A stretch of DNA of 34,912 bases from Silicimonas sp. Its GTDB lineage: Bacteria > Pseudomonadota > Alphaproteobacteria > Rhodobacterales > Rhodobacteraceae. The stretch covers positions 1 to 34,912 of the forward strand of contig JAJDVJ010000147.1 of assembly GCA_022826205.1 (NCBI GenBank). The letters are read 5' to 3'. A program made the position numbers and the translations under genes. The notes under the pieces are model-generated. The model was not told where the DNA came from. It was given only the letters and a program-made list of their open reading frames with translations, and did not search any database. Each line of letters begins with the position of its first letter. The stretch's first letter is position 1. Positions 1 through 7,407 of this stretch are shown here, in pieces.

Positions 1-525
1 TCGGAACGCCGCGCCGACATGATCTCTGAAGGTTTCGATCTTCTGGTGCGGATCGGAGCATTGCCGCACTCGGACTTCATCACCCGAGAACTGTTCAAGA
101 CCGGGCGTCTTACCGTCGCATCGCCAGCCTATCTGGACCGCAAGGGCGTGCCGACCCATCCGAGTGATCTGGCCGACCACGACTTGATCGACTTCACGGC
201 GCACGGAGCCTCGCAAAGCTGGAGCTACCCCGGTCGGGCATCCGAGACAATCAGGGTACCGATTGCTCCCCGGGTTCGCTGCAACGATGCACAGACCGAA
301 AAAGCGCTTGCGCTGGCAGGCCGCGGAATAACGCGTCTGCCTGAGCTGGCTTGCCGAACCGAACTTTCGAAGGGATTGTTGGTATCTCTCCTGGAGGAGT
401 TTGCCTCTCCGCCAGCCGGCGTTCATGTCATTTACCCAAGTCGCTCAAACCTGGCCGCGAAGACCCGCGCCATGATCGATTTCTTGGTGGAGAAGAGTGA
501 CGAGACTTTGCGGCAGGATGCATAA
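1..525 (+). CDS. LysR-family transcriptional regulator, C-terminal part (cut by window edge)
   Basis: The frame is open from base 1 and ends at TAA 523-525, so the gene starts upstream of the window. The visible 174 residues match the LysR effector-binding domain: the start reads ERRADMISEGFDLLVRIG, the usual D(L/M)I.EGFD..(I/V)RIG motif, followed by a VASPAYL strand and a final segment with IYPSRSNLAAKTRAMIDFL, the typical (Y/P)...L..K.RAFIDFL ending. The DNA-binding HTH is not in view. This class often controls a neighbouring oxidoreductase, and an NmrA-like gene lies convergent at 860-1489, but the link is only positional. Family assignment is secure; the target and ligand are unknown. Confidence 0.88.
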   Translation, partial: SERRADMISEGFDLLVRIGALPHSDFITRELFKTGRLTVASPAYLDRKGVPTHPSDLADHDLIDFTAHGASQSWSYPGRASETIRVPIAPRVRCNDAQTEKALALAGRGITRLPELACRTELSKGLLVSLLEEFASPPAGVHVIYPSRSNLAAKTRAMIDFLVEKSDETLRQDA

Positions 526-638
526 ATCGAGATTCTTGTGAAAAGCGGACAGAAACCACGAGGCAGGGCCAAGTCCAAGAAGTAGTGGCCTGCGAAGAGA
601 ATGGCCGTGATGTCCACAAGCACTGCACGGGTTCAAGC

Positions 639-899
639 TCAAGCTGAATGGAATGAGCTTTTCATCTTCACCAAAATATCCGTGAGACTTCGGGCAACGG
701 TAGCAAGGGCATAGAGGGTGGAGACGTCAAATTGGGGGGCACCCTTTGCCCGTGCGATTCTTGCAGAGCTGCCGTTCGTGTGGCGCGTGACGAAATCAAG
801 GAAAGAGCCCAACTTGCGGATGCTCCGCAAGAGATGAGTGTCGGCTTTCCTAATGATCGCTAGTGCTTGGAAGCCTTTCCGACGCCGAATACCTGACAT
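639..899 (-). CDS. Small hypothetical protein (86 aa), doubtful
   Basis: A minus-strand frame of 86 codons overlaps the 3' end of the NAD(P)-binding gene by about 40 bp. Residues 20-80 look protein-like (LLRSIRKLGSFLDFV, then FDVSTLYALATVARSL), but I recognise no family. It fills most of the otherwise empty 526-859 gap between two convergent genes. It may be a remnant of a truncated gene. Treat as unproven. Confidence 0.28.
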   Translation of the reverse strand: MSGIRRRKGFQALAIIRKADTHLLRSIRKLGSFLDFVTRHTNGSSARIARAKGAPQFDVSTLYALATVARSLTDILVKMKSSFHSA

Positions 900-1489
900 A
901 TCGCATCTGGTCGCTCGATGGCATCGAGAAAAAAACTAGCAAGGCCTGCACGCGACACGGAAGAACCGTCTGGCGGCAGCCTGTCTACTTCAACTTGGTA
1001 ATTGGTGTCGGCAACATTCGTCAGGAACCCGCATCGAGCGACAGTCCAGTCAAGGCCCGCATCCTTCAGGGATTGCTCCATCTCTCGTGCACTTCGAACG
1101 GTGTGCCGAACAATCAATGGAAGCATCCTTTCAAGCATTGTGCGCGGTGGGAAAAGCAAGGCCGTGGAACTCACGAGAACTCGCTTCAGGCCGGTTTCCC
1201 TGCTCGCCTGAACGATTGCGGATGCAGACCTTGGATAGACGGAAGTGGATGCCTTGGTCGGTCTGCTCCCGCCAAGCGTCGAAACTACCGCATCCCTTCC
1301 GCGAAATACATCGACAAGGAATTTCGGATCGGTTGGATCACCAACCATGACCGTCAGCGCTGCCTGATGAATATCTGGGCGCTTGTCTTCAGACCGAACC
1401 GCTGCCGTAACTTCATGACCCCGATCCAAGGCCAGTTGCGCGACAAGTTTTCCTGTTTGGCCATTGCCGCCAAGGACTGCGATTCTCAT
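860..1489 (-). CDS. NmrA-like/atypical SDR NAD(P)-binding protein
   Basis: A 209-residue Rossmann-fold protein. The N-terminus MRIAVLGGNGQTGKLVAQ holds the glycine-rich GxxGxxG dinucleotide-binding motif (GGNGQTG, residues 7-13). Further along are a DAVVSTLGG strand, KRVLVSSTALL (the end of beta-5) and the LDWTVARCGFLTN segment typical of the NmrA/YwnB/BVR-B type of atypical short-chain dehydrogenase. These lack the classical YxxxK active site and act as NAD(P)H-dependent reductases of small flavins or quinones, or as redox sensors. The length fits the family (about 200-220 aa). It is cytoplasmic. The 3' end faces the LysR fragment; upstream lies a recombinase remnant. The substrate cannot be told from sequence. 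Confidence 0.82.
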   Translation of the reverse strand: MRIAVLGGNGQTGKLVAQLALDRGHEVTAAVRSEDKRPDIHQAALTVMVGDPTDPKFLVDVFRGRDAVVSTLGGSRPTKASTSVYPRSASAIVQASRETGLKRVLVSSTALLFPPRTMLERMLPLIVRHTVRSAREMEQSLKDAGLDWTVARCGFLTNVADTNYQVEVDRLPPDGSSVSRAGLASFFLDAIERPDAICQVFGVGKASKH

Positions 1490-1509
1490 GTGCTGTTCCT
1501 CAAGACCGT

Positions 1510-1815
1510 TTATCCAGCTTGCCTGTACCGTTTTATGACGTCGAGGGCGGTATTCTTGCTGAATCCAAGGTCACGAGCGATCCAGCGGAAGCTTCGTCCC
1601 TCGCTGACGGCCTTAATGACCTTCGGTGCGAGCTTGTCCGATTCTGGCCGCTGTCCTGGCTGGCAGTCGAGCCTCTTCCCCCGTGCCTTCGCTGCGGCCA
1701 ACCCCGATTTCACGCGCTCGCTGATCAGGTCGCGCTCGGACTGAGTGATCCCCACCAGCATTTGGGCCTTCATCTGGCCATGTGGCGTATCGAGTTCGAA
1801 GGGCGTGCTGTTCAT
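1510..1815 (-). pseudogene. Serine recombinase (resolvase/invertase), C-terminal remnant
   Basis: About 100 codons match the C-terminal half of a Tn3/Hin-type serine recombinase: a dimerisation helix with ERDLISERVKSGLAAAKARGKRL, then a C-terminal HTH around GRSFRWIARDLGFSKNTALDVIKR. The catalytic N-terminal domain with its active-site serine is missing. Sequence before residue 1 (towards 1815-1910) does not resemble a recombinase, so the gene was cut at its 5' side. It can bind DNA at best. It differs in sequence from the second recombinase remnant at 1989-2327. Confidence 0.72.
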
Positions 1816-1913
1816 TGCGACGCCCGGCCACGGTGAACGAGGTCCCGTTCATCCTGTATGGCCCGCTCATGAACGAGGCTGGCCGTCGGATCAGGAAGCA
1901 ATATGCCGACACG

Positions 1914-1963
1914 GCCTAAACTGTCCGAAGCTGCATATATGGACATCTCACAGAACACACGTC
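1914..1963. repeat. Terminal-repeat copy A of an unidentified mobile element
   Basis: Begins GCCTAAAC and continues CCGAAGCTGCATATATGGAC. The same roughly 45-bp motif occurs at 17062-17108 (same orientation) and at 21066-21111 (inverted). Copies A and C share about 180 bp that run on into the 3' end of a serine-recombinase gene, so the motif is the outer end of an element carrying that recombinase. The TAA inside GCCTAA supplies an in-frame stop to the reading frame entering from the left. Confidence 0.6.
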
Positions 1964-1988
1964 GAACAAGTCGCGGTGTTCGTGACTC

Positions 1989-2327
1989 CTATGGGACAGT
2001 GTCTTCCCGGATTTCCAAGTGACCTTGAACGGCCTTGCCGGGCTTTCCAGCCTTGGCCTTGTAGACGGTTCCGCGCGAGATCCCCATCTCGCGTGCAATC
2101 CTGGTCGGTGACTGCCCTTCGGCAATTCTGGTCCTGATTTCTTCCATGTCGATCGTCGGAGGCCGTCCGCGATAGGCACCCCTCCGCCTCGCCGCGGCGC
2201 TTCCTTCGGCCTGCCGCTCGCGGCGCAGGTTTGTTTCGAATTCGGCAAAGACGCCAAGCATGTCGAAAAACGCCTTGCCGGCAGCGGTCAAGGTATCCAC
2301 GGGCTGCTCGGTCGCGGCACGGTACAT
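1989..2327 (-). pseudogene. Serine recombinase (resolvase), 5'-truncated remnant
   Basis: 112 codons of a Tn3-type resolvase. It starts in the TAAGKAFFDMLGVFAEFE region that follows the catalytic domain, continues through the long E-helix with NLRRERQAEG, then GRPPTIDMEEI and a helix-turn-helix (PTRIAREMGISRGTVYKAKA). The catalytic serine domain is absent: the gene is cut at about 2327, where the VapC stop begins three bases later. A shorter, homologous 3' end sits at 20923-21036, and both are followed by the same terminal repeat. That indicates two decayed copies of one transposable unit. Confidence 0.75.
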
Positions 2328-2330
2328 TCT

Positions 2331-2735
2331 TCACGACACTGTCCAGTCTTCCAGCTGAAGATCAGGTACACGTTCGAATTCCCGAACGTTGTTGCTGATA
2401 AGAATGAGATCGCGGGCTTTTGCCTGCCCGGCGATCAACACATCGTAGGGACCAATTGGGCTTCCCGATCTTTTTAGCTCTGCCCTAACTTCACCGGCCT
2501 GACGGGAGTCCTCTTCGTCGAAGGGCAGAACAACGAAGTCTCTCAAAAGCAGTCTGATCGTCTCAAGATTAAATGAGACATTCTGGCTCTTGTAAGCACC
2601 AAAGTAGAGTTCGTGCGATACCACTGCGGGAATACCGATCTCGCCTTCAGAGCAGGCCAGCACGCGATCTATCAGAGCCTCGGACTTCTGTCCGAGCAGT
2701 GATATGACAGCATTCGTATCAAACAAGAACCGCAT
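2331..2735 (-). CDS. vapC: VapC-type PIN-domain ribonuclease toxin
   Basis: 134 residues, the normal size for VapC. PIN-domain acidic residues are visible: Asp6 in FLFDTN, Glu42 in VVSHELYFGA and Asp98 in PIGPYDVLIAGQA, with the NNVREFERV motif near residues 115-122. These bind Mg/Mn and cleave RNA, usually initiator tRNA. The ATG overlaps the TGA of the upstream antitoxin gene by one base (TGATG), the standard translational coupling of vapBC. All key residues are present, so the toxin should be active. The stop lies next to a truncated recombinase gene, so the module sits at an element junction. Confidence 0.93.
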   Translation of the reverse strand: MRFLFDTNAVISLLGQKSEALIDRVLACSEGEIGIPAVVSHELYFGAYKSQNVSFNLETIRLLLRDFVVLPFDEEDSRQAGEVRAELKRSGSPIGPYDVLIAGQAKARDLILISNNVREFERVPDLQLEDWTVS

Positions 2736-2995
2736 CAGTTGAATACCTTATCCAGATCGGATCGATCTTTTTCAGCAGGCTGCTCTCGCCCTTCTTTCAT
2801 AAAGTCGTCGCTCACGCCACGTTTCAGAGCGGATCTAAGCGAATTCCAACCAAGATTGCTTTCCGGATGTGGGCGAAGAATGACCGCATCTCCCTCTCGT
2901 GAAACTTCAACTTCATCAACGCTAAAGCGAAACTCCTTCGGCAGACGGACTGCCTGCGAGTTTCCGGACTTGAAGACTTTTGCTACCTGAGTCAT
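2735..2995 (-). CDS. vapB: VapB-type AbrB/SpoVT-fold antitoxin
   Basis: 86 residues. The N-terminal 45 form the AbrB/MazE-like swapped-hairpin DNA-binding fold: VAKVFKSGNSQAVRLPKEF is the classic VapB signature, followed by VEVSREGDAVILRP. The charged C-terminal half (about 50-86) is the expected toxin-binding tail. It neutralises VapC and should repress its own operon; a perfect inverted repeat lies 17 bp upstream of the ATG (3012-3033). It is translationally coupled to vapC by a one-base overlap. Confidence 0.92.
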   Translation of the reverse strand: MTQVAKVFKSGNSQAVRLPKEFRFSVDEVEVSREGDAVILRPHPESNLGWNSLRSALKRGVSDDFMKEGREQPAEKDRSDLDKVFN

Positions 2996-3011
2996 GATGA
3001 CCCCGCGAGAT

Positions 3012-3033
3012 GTATATACTCCTTAATATATAC
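3012..3033. promoter_or_regulatory. Likely VapB operator (inverted repeat)
   Basis: Perfect 7-bp arms, GTATATA and TATATAC, separated by 8 bp, just upstream of vapB. AbrB-fold antitoxins bind such AT-rich palindromes over their promoter, so autoregulation is expected. The site is read directly; its role is inferred. Confidence 0.6.
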
Positions 3034-3068
3034 GCTCTCCGCTCTGAATTGCAAAGTGATTTTGGTAA

Positions 3069-3275
3069 TCATCCCAGGAACTCGGCCTGACCATGAATTT
3101 CCGGCAATTCCCGCAAAGTCTGCAGAACGAACGTCGCTAGAAACTGAAGCGTCGCAAAAAATGTATGTGGCGCACCTGGCCTTGGCGCACGCGGGCCGTT
3201 GGCTATCAACTCTTGATACCTGAGTCTTGAGATCGGATCGCGACTGATCTCCTTGCCGAAAGTGTCAGCCAGCCC
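3069..3275 (-). pseudogene. ScpB (condensin-associated protein) C-terminal remnant
   Basis: Frame ending at 3069 reads [19 protein letters not shown], then PRAPRPGAPHTFFATLQFL and FVLQTLRELPEIHG. This resembles the C-terminal winged-helix part of alphaproteobacterial ScpB, where a GxPhtfvTT..FL..FGL.sLRdLP pattern is usual. Only the last 65 or so residues exist. It is joined directly to a dnaB fragment in a different frame, so it is a mosaic of gene ends. The assignment rests on that motif alone. Confidence 0.45.
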
Positions 3276-3299
3276 TGCCCAGTCAATCGGTTGATGATT

Positions 3300-3503
3300 G
3301 GAGCGTACCGCGTGAAACGCCCGTCGATTACCAGTTCCACCGTTCCGATGGGGCCGTGGCGCTGCTTGCCGACGATGATCTCGGCGCGGTTGTGGACCTT
3401 CTCGATTTCCTCCTGCCACGTCGCAATTTTCTCTTCGTCGTGGTCACCAGGCTTCTCGCGTTCCTTGTAGAATTCTTCCCGAAACACGAACATCACCACA
3501 TCC
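3300..3503 (-). pseudogene. Replicative DNA helicase DnaB, internal/C-terminal fragment
   Basis: The frame encodes [40 protein letters not shown] and [18 protein letters not shown], the highly conserved RecA-fold C-terminus of DnaB. It breaks at 3503, exactly where the terminal repeat of the ISKra4 element begins, so the element interrupts dnaB-derived DNA. A second, diverged fragment of the same region lies at 32443-32766 on the other strand. The Walker A region is absent, so this is non-functional debris. Confidence 0.85.
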
Positions 3504-3528
3504 GAGAGCACTGCAAAGTGCGGGGAAA

Positions 3529-4913
3529 CTACGCCGCGACTTTGTCGTTCCCGCCTGATTTCATACTTGGATACCACTGCTCGAACTTGGACCGGAGTGT
3601 GCCGTCAAGGGTTCGGGCGCGAGTCTGAAGCACGAGGTGAGCGCCTTGTTTCGACCAGCGCATTTGTTGGCGTTTGCCGAAGCGTTTTCCGACCACGGTG
3701 TTGACGGTGCTCTCAACGAAGCCAGTTGATACGCGCTCGCCGTAGCGCTGCCGTTCCGCATGGTTCGGGATCATGTGCTGGTTGTTCGCGATGCAGGTTT
3801 CGAACTCGGCGGCGGCTTTGCGCAAGGCCCTGATGCTCGGGCAGTCTGTCTCGATCTCGTCCAGATCGATGACCAGGTCTTCGATCGCCGCCTTGCCATC
3901 ATGCAGATTGCCGTTCCACAGGAAGCCCTTCACTTGGCATAGCAGTCTTGACAGTTTCTCTGCGCCCTCTTCGTCGTGATGTGCCGGCCCCTTTGCATAC
4001 TGCTGCATGACGGTGATGCGCATCGTGACATGGAACCAGTCGAGGATGTGTTCCGAGGCGGGCGCCATGTGCAGGGCCATGTTGATGACGGTGTCGCCGC
4101 CGTCGGTCATTAAGGCAGCCGGCTGGTTTTCCTGCCAACCCTGATCCTTCAAGACATCATGCAGCCGCCGTTTTGGCTTGTCGTCATGGCCCCGGACGAG
4201 GCCAAGATACCGGCTCGGACGATCCGTTGGAACGGATTTGCCGACCGTTACCTCGAAATGCGACTGATCGGCTTCTCGGGATCTGACGTATCCGCCATCG
4301 ATTCCAACCGTGATCGGCCCTTCCGGATTGGGCAACCGTTCCCGTTGCGCAGCACTGGTTTCGATGAAGCTGAAGCGCTCTTCGGCCAGTTCGGCTTCCA
4401 TGCGCGACGCCACTCGTCCCAGATGCCTGCGGATGGTACCCGGGCTCAACTAATTGCTGATCGGCAGCACGTCCTTGAGAAGATCGGCCGTGACGCCAAA
4501 CGATGCCAACGATGCCCATTTCGTTTCCAGCCAGAGCAGTTCCGGCGCGACGTGGCTGGGCAGCAGCTCGGTCATTGGGCTGAAGGTTCTGGCCGGGCTG
4601 TCGTGGCACTGGCAATGGTGGAAACGCGGGCTCGGGGCGGTGACATCGCCGAAGACGGTGCGATATCGGATCTGGCCACGGGACTTGCCGCGCAGCTTTC
4701 GTCCGCAGCAGGGGCAGCATGCGCGCTTGGCGCAATAGGCAGCGCATTGCGCCGGGACGATTTCCTGCTGCAGTTTCAGGAGCAAATCCTTGCTCTCGCT
4801 GATAGACAGTCCGATTTCGCCAGTGGCATCGGCGCACTTGTCAAGAGCGCCGATCTTCGCCGTGTGAGCTGTGCCGTCCGGTGCGGTGATCGTGACTGCA
4901 ATTCGATGTTCAT
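3529..4913 (-). pseudogene. ISKra4-family transposase, interrupted by an amber codon
   Basis: A zinc-ribbon-like N-terminal part (CCPCCGRKLRGKSRGQIRYR, FHHCQCHD, TFSPMTELLP) is followed by a DDE-type core: ITVGIDGGYVRSRE with the first Asp, ALMTDGGDTV, HILDWFHVTMRITVMQQYAK, and a C-terminal VESTVNTVVGKRFGKRQQMR segment. This order is diagnostic for ISKra4-type transposases. An in-frame TAG at 4450-4452 splits it between VLPISN and LSPGTIRRH. The 5' end also lacks an in-frame ATG: the ATG at 4911-4913 is in another frame, implying a small indel or frameshifting. Without readthrough no full product is made. Confidence 0.85.
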
Positions 4914-5132
4914 TGCTTGTCGTCCTGCCTGCTGGTCTTGTGTCTGTGCATCCTGTGCGCGCATGATCGTCCGCCTGCTGGTTCCCAAGTCACGCGCGAT
5001 GGCCGAGACCGTTTCGCCGCCGGCAATTCCTTTCCGGACCAGCGCCTGCTGGACGAGTGTTGGGCTCGACGGTCGGCCAGGCGGATTGCCGTCGGCCCTT
5101 GCACGCGCCAGCCCCGGATTGGGTGCGCCTGA
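4776..5132 (-). pseudogene. Serine-recombinase C-terminal HTH remnant inside the ISKra4 element
   Basis: Frame encodes ARARADGNPPGRP, then ALVRKGIAGGETVSAIARDL and GTSRRTIMRAQ, which matches the GRP linker and HTH_7 domain at the end of resolvase/invertase proteins. A TGA at 5133-5135 closes the frame on the 5' side and no catalytic domain is present. The 3' end overlaps the 5' part of the transposase in another frame. It could be a stand-alone accessory DNA-binding ORF of this element group, but truncation is the simpler reading. Confidence 0.5.
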
Positions 5133-5248
5133 TCAGAGGACCGCGTCCGAATTGCGCGACCGCATTTTTCACCACCGTGGTTGGCTTGCCCGCCGAACCG
5201 GTCAGATCGACGCCGATCCAGCTTGGGGACCAACGGCACATCACCCCG

Positions 5249-5908
5249 CTAGACCTGCTGGTGCATCAGTTTTCGGTGCGCTCCAGCCCGAATCCGCCCA
5301 TTTGCGTCACACCGTGAAAACCTGCCTCCCATAAATGGCTTGCGGACAACCATCCGTTCCAACGCGGCTTCCACATCTTCAGACAGGAATTCGGATACCT
5401 GCCTGTCCGCGGCAGCCCCAACCGCAACGTCTTCGAGGAAGGCAGTCATGATGTCCATGTCCCTCCAGGCATCATCGGCATCAACCTCACCCCGGCGTTC
5501 AAGGCATCCGTGCGGCCCGCCACAATCTTCGGGCGGACATGCCCCGGAACCACCCGTGCAATTTGGATGGGATTCACGTGCTGCCGGCACGCTGATCTTC
5601 TCAACGCGGATCTCATGCTCCCAATGGTCGCCCATGTCATGCATATATGAAGACCGCCCATTTTCTCGAAACCCGAATTCCTGCAGGGCGACGTCCGGGC
5701 TTGCTGCATGCAGGTCAAGAGAGCCATATCGCACCGCATGGACATCGAAGAGAAACAGATGAATGCCCTCCCAGCCCATCGCCACCTGAAGAATCCCGTG
5801 CAGATCACGCAGCGTCGTCGCAGCCGGGACCAGAACACGCCGCAATGTCATCGGGCTGATACCAGGAAGGCGGACCTTCAACTGATAGATTTGCGGGGCA
5901 GCCGTCAT
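5249..5908 (-). CDS. Plasmid pRiA4b ORF-3-like family protein (IS passenger)
   Basis: 219 residues. The N-terminus IYQLKVRLPGISPMTLRRVLVP, then TTLRDLHGILQVAMGWEGIHLFLF, the YMHDMGDHWEHEIRVEK block and a CTGGSGACPPEDCGGPHG cysteine cluster are the hallmarks of the PRiA4_ORF3 family, known from transposon passengers such as IS1096 TnpR. Its biochemical role is not established. A possible ribosome site (AGGGG) precedes the ATG at 5906-5908. The leader and first codons of this gene survive in the three 92-bp miniature elements at 7256, 8810 and 11075, which shows the gene belongs to the element rather than the host. Reading frame intact. Confidence 0.88.
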   Translation of the reverse strand: MTAAPQIYQLKVRLPGISPMTLRRVLVPAATTLRDLHGILQVAMGWEGIHLFLFDVHAVRYGSLDLHAASPDVALQEFGFRENGRSSYMHDMGDHWEHEIRVEKISVPAARESHPNCTGGSGACPPEDCGGPHGCLERRGEVDADDAWRDMDIMTAFLEDVAVGAAADRQVSEFLSEDVEAALERMVVRKPFMGGRFSRCDANGRIRAGAHRKLMHQQV

Positions 5909-5974
5909 TTCAATCCCCTGCCACCGGGAAATCCGAATTTCAACTGCCCCACACTTTGCAGTGCTCTCCTACAT

Positions 5975-6046
5975 CGGCCGCAGCCTTTCCGACTTGATCT
6001 ACACAGACAGTCAGCCACGTGACCCCGAGGATTTTGATGGTCCCCC
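5975..6046. repeat. Solo right end of the second miniature-element family
   Basis: CAGCCTTTCC, GATCTACA, then GCCACGTGACCCCGAGGATT and a GATGGTCCC end. The same right end closes the 138-bp element at 19483-19620. No matching left end is nearby, so it is a fragment. Together with the IS end just before it, it fills most of 5909-6155. Confidence 0.55.
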
Positions 6047-6069
6047 TTAGCGGCAGCGGCGTGAAGCGC

Positions 6070-6097
6070 TTGCCTTGACCGTCGGGTTTACTATCTT
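6070..6097 (+). promoter_or_regulatory. Possible sigma-70-type promoter
   Basis: TTGCCT (6070-6075), a 16-bp spacer and TATCTT (6092-6097) lie about 60 bp before the secreted protein gene at 6156, which also has an AAGGGA ribosome site at 6143-6148. Weak match, read by eye only. Confidence 0.28.
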
Positions 6098-6155
6098 TCC
6101 TAGGTTCAAGACGGCTTCAAGGACCGCAACTCAAAAATTCTGAAGGGACCTAGCT

Positions 6156-7037
6156 ATGCGCATGCCTGTGGCTGCAGCCAGCCTGTTGCTGTTGGCAATG
6201 TTGTCAAGTCATGCGGCTACGGAGCCGATTTTGCCGAACTCGGTGGTCTCGAATGACCTGGACTTCATAAAGTCCAGCGATCCCGGAGTCTTTGCCTGCA
6301 TCGAGTATGAAGGGAGAATTCGCGCGGAAATGCCCGACCGACGTCGCGACGAGTTGCACGCCGATGGCGTGTTTTCCTGGTCCGCCAAGTACACGGACGG
6401 AACTTCCGTGGGGATCTGGGTGCATCCCGATGTTGGCTCGCAGAATGCCGCGCACAATCTTGCCCTGCAGGTGGCAGAACCGATTGGGCAACTTCCGACG
6501 ATCATGAGATCGAAGCTGGATCATGTGGTCATACACAAGGGTAGTCTAGGCGGCTTTTCCGAAGACAAGGGCCGCTTCTTCGTGCTGTATTCCGAGAACA
6601 TGGCTGCACGGCTGCGAAACCAATACCTTGAGGAGATCGTGTTTCACAGATCCGTGCATGCAACCCTGGACCATCCAATGGCGGCGAGCGCCGAATGGAT
6701 GAGGGCGCAGCGTGCCGATGGCGACTTCGTGACAGACTATGCAAGTAAGAGGCCTGACAAGGAAGACCTGGCGGAGTCAGCGCTGTTCGCGTGGGCTCTT
6801 CTGCTCCACCCTGGGCGCTTGCCCGGACCCGTCGAGGAAAGGGTGCGGCAAATCATGCCAAACCGCCTCGCATTCTTCAGGAAGGTTTTTGCGGAGGACC
6901 GACCGACCTTTTACCGTGTTGGCCCGGCACCAAGGTGTCTAATTTCAGATGTCTTGATTCGTCCGAAGCGGCCTTTGCGTGAAATGGCGGTCTTCGGGCC
7001 TGTTCGGGGCCTTACGGGCCGGAAGGCACGTGTCTGA
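6156..7037 (+). CDS. Secreted zincin-like protein with altered HExxH motif
   Basis: 293 residues with a Sec signal peptide (hydrophobic VAAASLLLLAMLSSHA, likely cut near residue 20-22). The middle resembles a group of secreted zinc-peptidase-like proteins whose conserved block is E.(V/I)..HE..H..LD, then W..AQ.AD..F...YA...P..ED.AES. Here residues 160-172 read EIVFHRSVHATLD: both histidines (164, 168) remain but the catalytic Glu is Arg165. WMRAQRADGDFVTDYA and DKEDLAESALFAW follow as expected. So it may bind metal without peptidase activity. The last 40 residues, rich in Arg and Pro, look unlike the rest and may be a frameshifted or fused tail. Confidence 0.6.
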   Translation: MRMPVAAASLLLLAMLSSHAATEPILPNSVVSNDLDFIKSSDPGVFACIEYEGRIRAEMPDRRRDELHADGVFSWSAKYTDGTSVGIWVHPDVGSQNAAHNLALQVAEPIGQLPTIMRSKLDHVVIHKGSLGGFSEDKGRFFVLYSENMAARLRNQYLEEIVFHRSVHATLDHPMAASAEWMRAQRADGDFVTDYASKRPDKEDLAESALFAWALLLHPGRLPGPVEERVRQIMPNRLAFFRKVFAEDRPTFYRVGPAPRCLISDVLIRPKRPLREMAVFGPVRGLTGRKARV

Positions 7038-7255
7038 CGCCTTTGGAATTGCGGGCGATCCGCTGCCGAACGGAACCATGGCAACAGCATTGCCTCCCTC
7101 CTTGACAAGCTCCAGGTAGCGGGGGCTGCGGTTCGACGTGCTCCTGTCCCATCCATACCTGATCCTGCTGAAGCCCGGGATGCCCGGCAAAACTTCCAGG
7201 TTCAGCTGGTCCGAAAAGAGAATCTCTCCCTCGCAGTGGTCAGCCGTCAATGTAG

Positions 7256-7347
7256 GAGAGCACTGCAAAGTGTGGGGCAGTCGTCACCTCAATCCCCTGC
7301 CACCGTGAAATCCGAAATTCAACTGCCCCACACTTTGCAGTGCTCCC
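7256..7347. mobile_element. 92-bp miniature element (deletion derivative of the 3504-5968 IS), copy 1
   Basis: Ends GAGAGCACTGCAAAGTGTGG and its inverted complement, with one mismatch. The interior is the leader of the pRiA4b ORF-3 gene (TGGCAGGGGATTGAGGTGAC in reverse complement). Length is exactly that predicted for deletion between the TGCGGGG repeats at 3519 and 5892. It lies in the 370-bp gap 7038-7407, where I see no gene. Confidence 0.78.
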
Positions 7348-7407
7348 CGCATTGCGGTACTCCCCTGAAATCTTGCCGTTCTTGACCCCCTCCGTGCGTA
7401 CTGCGCC

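Larger units (their letters stand above)
3504..5968 (-). mobile_element. ISKra4-family insertion element with passenger gene, about 2465 bp
   Basis: Bounded by inverted terminal repeats: left starts GAGAGCACTGCAAAGTGCGG, right (reverse complement) starts GAGAGCACTGCAAAGTGTGG. Inside, all on the minus strand, are a pRiA4b ORF-3-like gene, a serine-recombinase-type HTH remnant and an ISKra4-type transposase. The left end lies in dnaB-derived sequence. ACATC occurs at 3498-3502 and 5971-5975 and could be a target duplication, though the alignment with the repeat ends is off by a base. The transposase carries an in-frame stop and lacks an in-frame start, so this copy is probably immobile unless helped in trans. 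Three 92-bp derivatives are present in the window. Confidence 0.75.

Noticed and set aside
1914-1963. dif/XerCD-type site
   Set aside because: TATATGGACA resembles part of a Xer site, but the 28-bp architecture is absent and the motif runs on as a longer terminal repeat.
4159-5334. 391-codon plus-strand frame
   Set aside because: Antisense to the ISKra4 transposase and recombinase remnant, which have clear homology.
6945-7268. 107-codon minus-strand frame after the zincin-like gene
   Set aside because: No recognisable domain; it overlaps the preceding gene and the first miniature element.
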